Under the pieces are notes generated by a model that searched no databases, was not told where the DNA came from, and saw only the letters and a program-made list of their open reading frames with translations. A program made the position numbers and the translations under genes. Below are positions 60,829 to 64,000 of a stretch of 64,000 nt of DNA, piece by piece. The DNA is taken from the NCBI RefSeq assembly GCF_018812025.1, contig NC_063044.1, positions 42,347,243 through 42,411,242 of the forward strand, written 5' to 3'. The DNA comes from Megalobrama amblycephala. Its lineage: Eukaryota > Chordata > Actinopteri > Cypriniformes > Xenocyprididae. Numbering within the stretch: position 1 is the first letter of the stretch; each line of letters opens with the position of its first letter.

Positions 60829-62275
60829 TTTACAGTATGTGTACTTTCCTGGTACATATATAGTAATTATGTTGTACATACAGGTAAAAGAGTGGTAACA
60901 CAAGGTACTTACCTGACATGTCTATACTAGTAAGAAACACTGCTGTATTTTCCCATGGTACATACATGGTAACTACTTTGTACCTATAGACAAGTGTCGG
61001 GTAATAACAGGTGCTTGCTTATAGTGTCAGTATATGGTAACTAACAGACACATTACTGTACTTACTAATGGTATGTACATGGTAACTATGTTGTACTTAT
61101 GGACAAGTGTGGGTAATAACAGACACTTATTTATGGTAAATTGTAAGACACATTACTGTACTTACTAATGGTATATACACAGTAACTGTAGTACTTACAG
61201 ACAAGTGTGGGTAATAACAGGAACCCCCCAAACTAAGTAATGTGTAACTTACGTATTAACTAACTAACTAACTAACTTCCGTAAGTAGAATAGGGAAGGC
61301 GTAGAACATTCAGCGTAAGCGTTATGAAGAATGCGGAAGCGGAAAGTACGTTCAAGGTGATGTTTTGTTTATAAAGAATAAACGGTTGTATTTTTTTCGA
61401 AAATGACCGATCGATTCGCTAGATAAGACCCTTATTACTCATCTGGTATCGTTTAAAGTCCTTGAAGCTGCACTGAAACTGTAATTTTGACCTTCAATCT
61501 GTTGGTAGCCATTGAAATCCACTGTAAGGAGAAAAATCCTGGAATGTTTTCCTCAAAAACCTTCATTTCTTTTCGACTGACGAAAGAAAGACATGAACAT
61601 CTTGGATGACATGGGGGTGAGTAAATTTATCAGGAAAAGTATATTTAAAAGTGGACTAATCCTTTAACCTAGAGGCTAAGTTTATGCAACCGGCCACAGG
61701 TGTAACTTACACATTAACTAACTGGTATATTCACTAGTACGTTCATAGTAATTACATGGAAATAGGACTGTAAAATAAAGTGCACCCATGTACATAAACA
61801 TTACATAGGAATTACCAGCTCTTTAACCTTTGTAATAATAAGCTTAAGCTTATTAACTAGTAAGGACTGTAAAATAAGATGCACTGTTGTGGAGAGCAAT
61901 TTAGCATTAACAGTTCATAAAAAACTACATAAAGTACATACATAGTGCAGCAAAACAATTAATTTATTTCTTGAAAATTTTGTTTTACTTACTAGTGTCC
62001 GTGAGTACAGCATAGTTACTGTGTATATACCACTAGTATGTGTCTTACAAGTTACCATAAATAAGTGTCTGTTACTACCCACACTTGTCCATAAGTACAA
62101 CATAGTTACCATGTACATACCATTAGTAAGTACAGTAATGTGTCTTAGTTACCATATACTGACACTATAAGCAAGCGCCTGTTATTACCCAACACTTGTC
62201 TATAGGTACAAAGTAGTTACCATGTATGTACCATTGGAAAGTACAGCAGTGTTTCTTATTAGTTTCCATGTACAT
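60829..62275. repeat. 1.45-kb inverted repeat with internal tandem units
   Basis: The left arm (about 60829-61225) and right arm (about 61990-62275) are inverted copies. Each contains two or three copies of a roughly 115-bp unit with ATGGTAACTA(T/C), TTGTACTTATGGACAAGTG, GGGTAATAACAG and ACATTACTGTACTTACTAAT. The centre holds a different TIR-element fragment ending near 61668 and a GCACTTTATTTTACAG-type border. Non-coding. Confidence 0.75.
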
Positions 62276-62999
62276 ACATGCCTGCTGATAGTAGATGTCC
62301 ATGCGAAACATGAGAGATTGGAGGTGAAATATATTTTAATAAGCCTGCACTGATTAAAATGTTCATTAGAGTGCAAGGAGCGAAGCAGATCGGATCTAAA
62401 TGTCTCATGACTGGGTTTTTCTAAACTTCCAAGTCAGGAAGCAAAACTGCCCTGTGCTCTTCACCTATTTGCAAATGAATAATAACTCAGACATTTTAAT
62501 TAAGCCTGGCATGGACCACTGTTCTTGGAGTAAGTCAAACACTGCCGTAGTAATGTTAGTTGATACAAGAAGAAGGAGGTGGGAACTGGCAAGTGTTAAA
62601 CATAACTTTAATAATATTCAAAATAAACAAACAACAAAACGAAAGTAAAATGTAACACACAAACATAATAAAAGCATAAAATAAGTTCAGGCCTGTTCCT
62701 CTCTTGTCCTTCACTGTCATCGCTCCCCTTTTATGCTTCCGGAGCTCCTCCGTGAGAGATTCGAGACCGGTGCAACCTGCAGCTGACGCTCGTCCACCGG
62801 CCTTGCGTCGTTCCCTCACGGCTCTTGCCCGCCCTGCTCGTCACAACTGCATATTGGCTTCAAGTTTTACATGCAATGTAGAATCATGCGCCAGAAATAT
62901 CTGCTGAAACACATTGTGAGATTATGATATGCCTTTTAAATGTAAATTCAATTTAAACAATTATATGTAAGGAATAATTGATGATGGGCCATTGAATTC
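62276..62999. other. Intergenic, unidentified
   Basis: A GC-richer patch at 62690-62850 gives short Arg/Ala-rich frames on both strands. It could be a retroelement remnant; no domain seen. Confidence 0.3.
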
Positions 63000-63078
63000 T
63001 TAGAAAATAATGCACACCCGAGGTGGTAATGCGGCCACGATGCGAAGCGTCACATCTTGGGTGTGCATTATTTTCTAA
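63000..63078. repeat. Perfect-looking hairpin element
   Basis: TTAGAAAATAATGCACACCC and its inverse GGGTGTGCATTATTTTCTAA enclose a GC-rich loop with its own GTGGTAATGCGGCC and GCGAAGCGTCAC motifs. Likely a small MITE or foldback end. Confidence 0.8.
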
Positions 63079-63928
63079 TAATTCAATTCAATTATTGCGC
63101 TTATACTATACGGTTACCACACCTCAAGACAATGTTGTATTTCAAGACATTTGTCAGTTTTTTGTCCTTAAACCACAATGGAAATAAGTTAATGCAACTT
63201 TATTGTGTTATCATTGAGAAAGAAGTTGTAACAATGATGTATTGATACTTTTTTATGTCAAATAAACTCAAACTCAAATGCAGTTGAGAGAGAGAGAATA
63301 AGCATATGTGAATTAGCCTACCTGAGCCTGGGCGTCTCTCACGGCAGCAGTGTCTCTAATAATAGCGAAACTGTAAGTTTATCTACCTCAAGAACCGCAC
63401 AGTTATTACCTCGCTGGTGAGAAATGTCATGTAACTTTTAAGTTGCTGAACTATTTTACTGATTAATTCGTCAGAACAGCGCTGACCAAATGTTTCTGTG
63501 CGAGTTTGTGTCCGTACTATATAGTGCGTATGTTTGAAAGAGAGAGAGAGAGTGCCAGAGAGTATGCGCTTTCAGGACACAATAAAACATATTTTGTGGC
63601 AAAAACCATGACAACAATTTATCGTTTTCATCCTATACTATATTTATTTGCTTGGTCGGTGTCATTGTGGGTTTTGGTTCTTTTGTGGTTTTACCTATTG
63701 AAATAACTGAAATCATTTGGCAAAGTGATATGAAACTGCAATGCGGTCAAGACCTGCTAGAACTACTTTAGCCGTGCGTTTCCCTGAGAATAATTGTTCG
63801 CTTTAGAACGTTGGACAACCAATCACATTCGAGCATTGAACAGCCCCGTAGTATAATTATAATTACTTGGCTTCATTTTAATTTGTGAGTGCAAATTTCA
63901 GTCATTCTAGTCACACCCCAGAGGAAGT

Positions 63929-63947
63929 ATCCATCCATCCATCCATC
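63929..63947. repeat. (ATCC)n simple repeat
   Basis: Four to five ATCC units. The surrounding 63080-64000 has no recognisable gene; a (GA)n run occurs near 63538-63553. Confidence 0.85.
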
Positions 63948-64000
63948 GACAAGTCCTTCAAGTGACAAACTGCTTTGGATAAAAAAATAAATAAATAAAA

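Noticed and set aside
62556..62907. Arg/Ala-rich frames on both strands
   Set aside because: They arise from a GC-rich patch, have no domain and are interrupted; not supported as genes.

Overview
The window is nuclear DNA of a teleost fish, most likely a cyprinid. The genes are split by GT-AG introns, the protein-coding content is vertebrate, and the gper1 and unkl proteins are very close to what I recall of fish and human orthologues. More than a third of the non-coding DNA is short inverted-repeat DNA transposons of the kind that fill carp and zebrafish genomes. Five genes can be built exon by exon.

Layout: (1) 1485-2546 (+) gper1, membrane estrogen receptor, single coding exon. (2) 9380-10117 (-) a replication-independent histone H3.3 gene in three coding exons, with a non-coding first exon and a TATA/CRE/CCAAT promoter near 11.0-11.14 kb. 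(3) 12706-32258 (+) unkl (unkempt-like; six CCCH zinc fingers plus C-terminal RING) in 16 coding exons, head-to-head with the histone gene. One exon carries an apparent one-base insertion. (4) 39318-51268 (-) a 23-exon gene for a protein of about 1240 residues, which I identify as dnaaf8 (C16orf71/Daap1). It has a long C-terminal half made of catalytically degenerate NDP-kinase-like modules, and a perfect RFX X-box just upstream. (5) 53757-55610 (-) igfals, the leucine-rich acid-labile subunit. unkl, dnaaf8 and igfals all belong to the human 16p13.3 synteny block; gper1 is on 7p22 in human.

The rest is repeat-rich: at least six copies or fragments of one TTAA-flanked foldback element, other TTAA foldbacks, three hAT-type elements with 7/8 or 8/8 target duplications, a tRNA-derived SINE with a 16-bp duplication, a Tc1/mariner element split by a Harbinger-type MITE inside a dnaaf8 intron, an L1-like remnant, long palindromes and several microsatellites. 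No viral, CRISPR or prokaryotic features were seen.

The genes are not an operon and act in separate processes: estrogen signalling, chromatin, RNA binding/ubiquitination, ciliary dynein assembly and IGF transport. The structural relationships that matter are the divergent H3.3/unkl promoter region, which mirrors human H3-3B/UNK, and the 16p13.3-type linkage.
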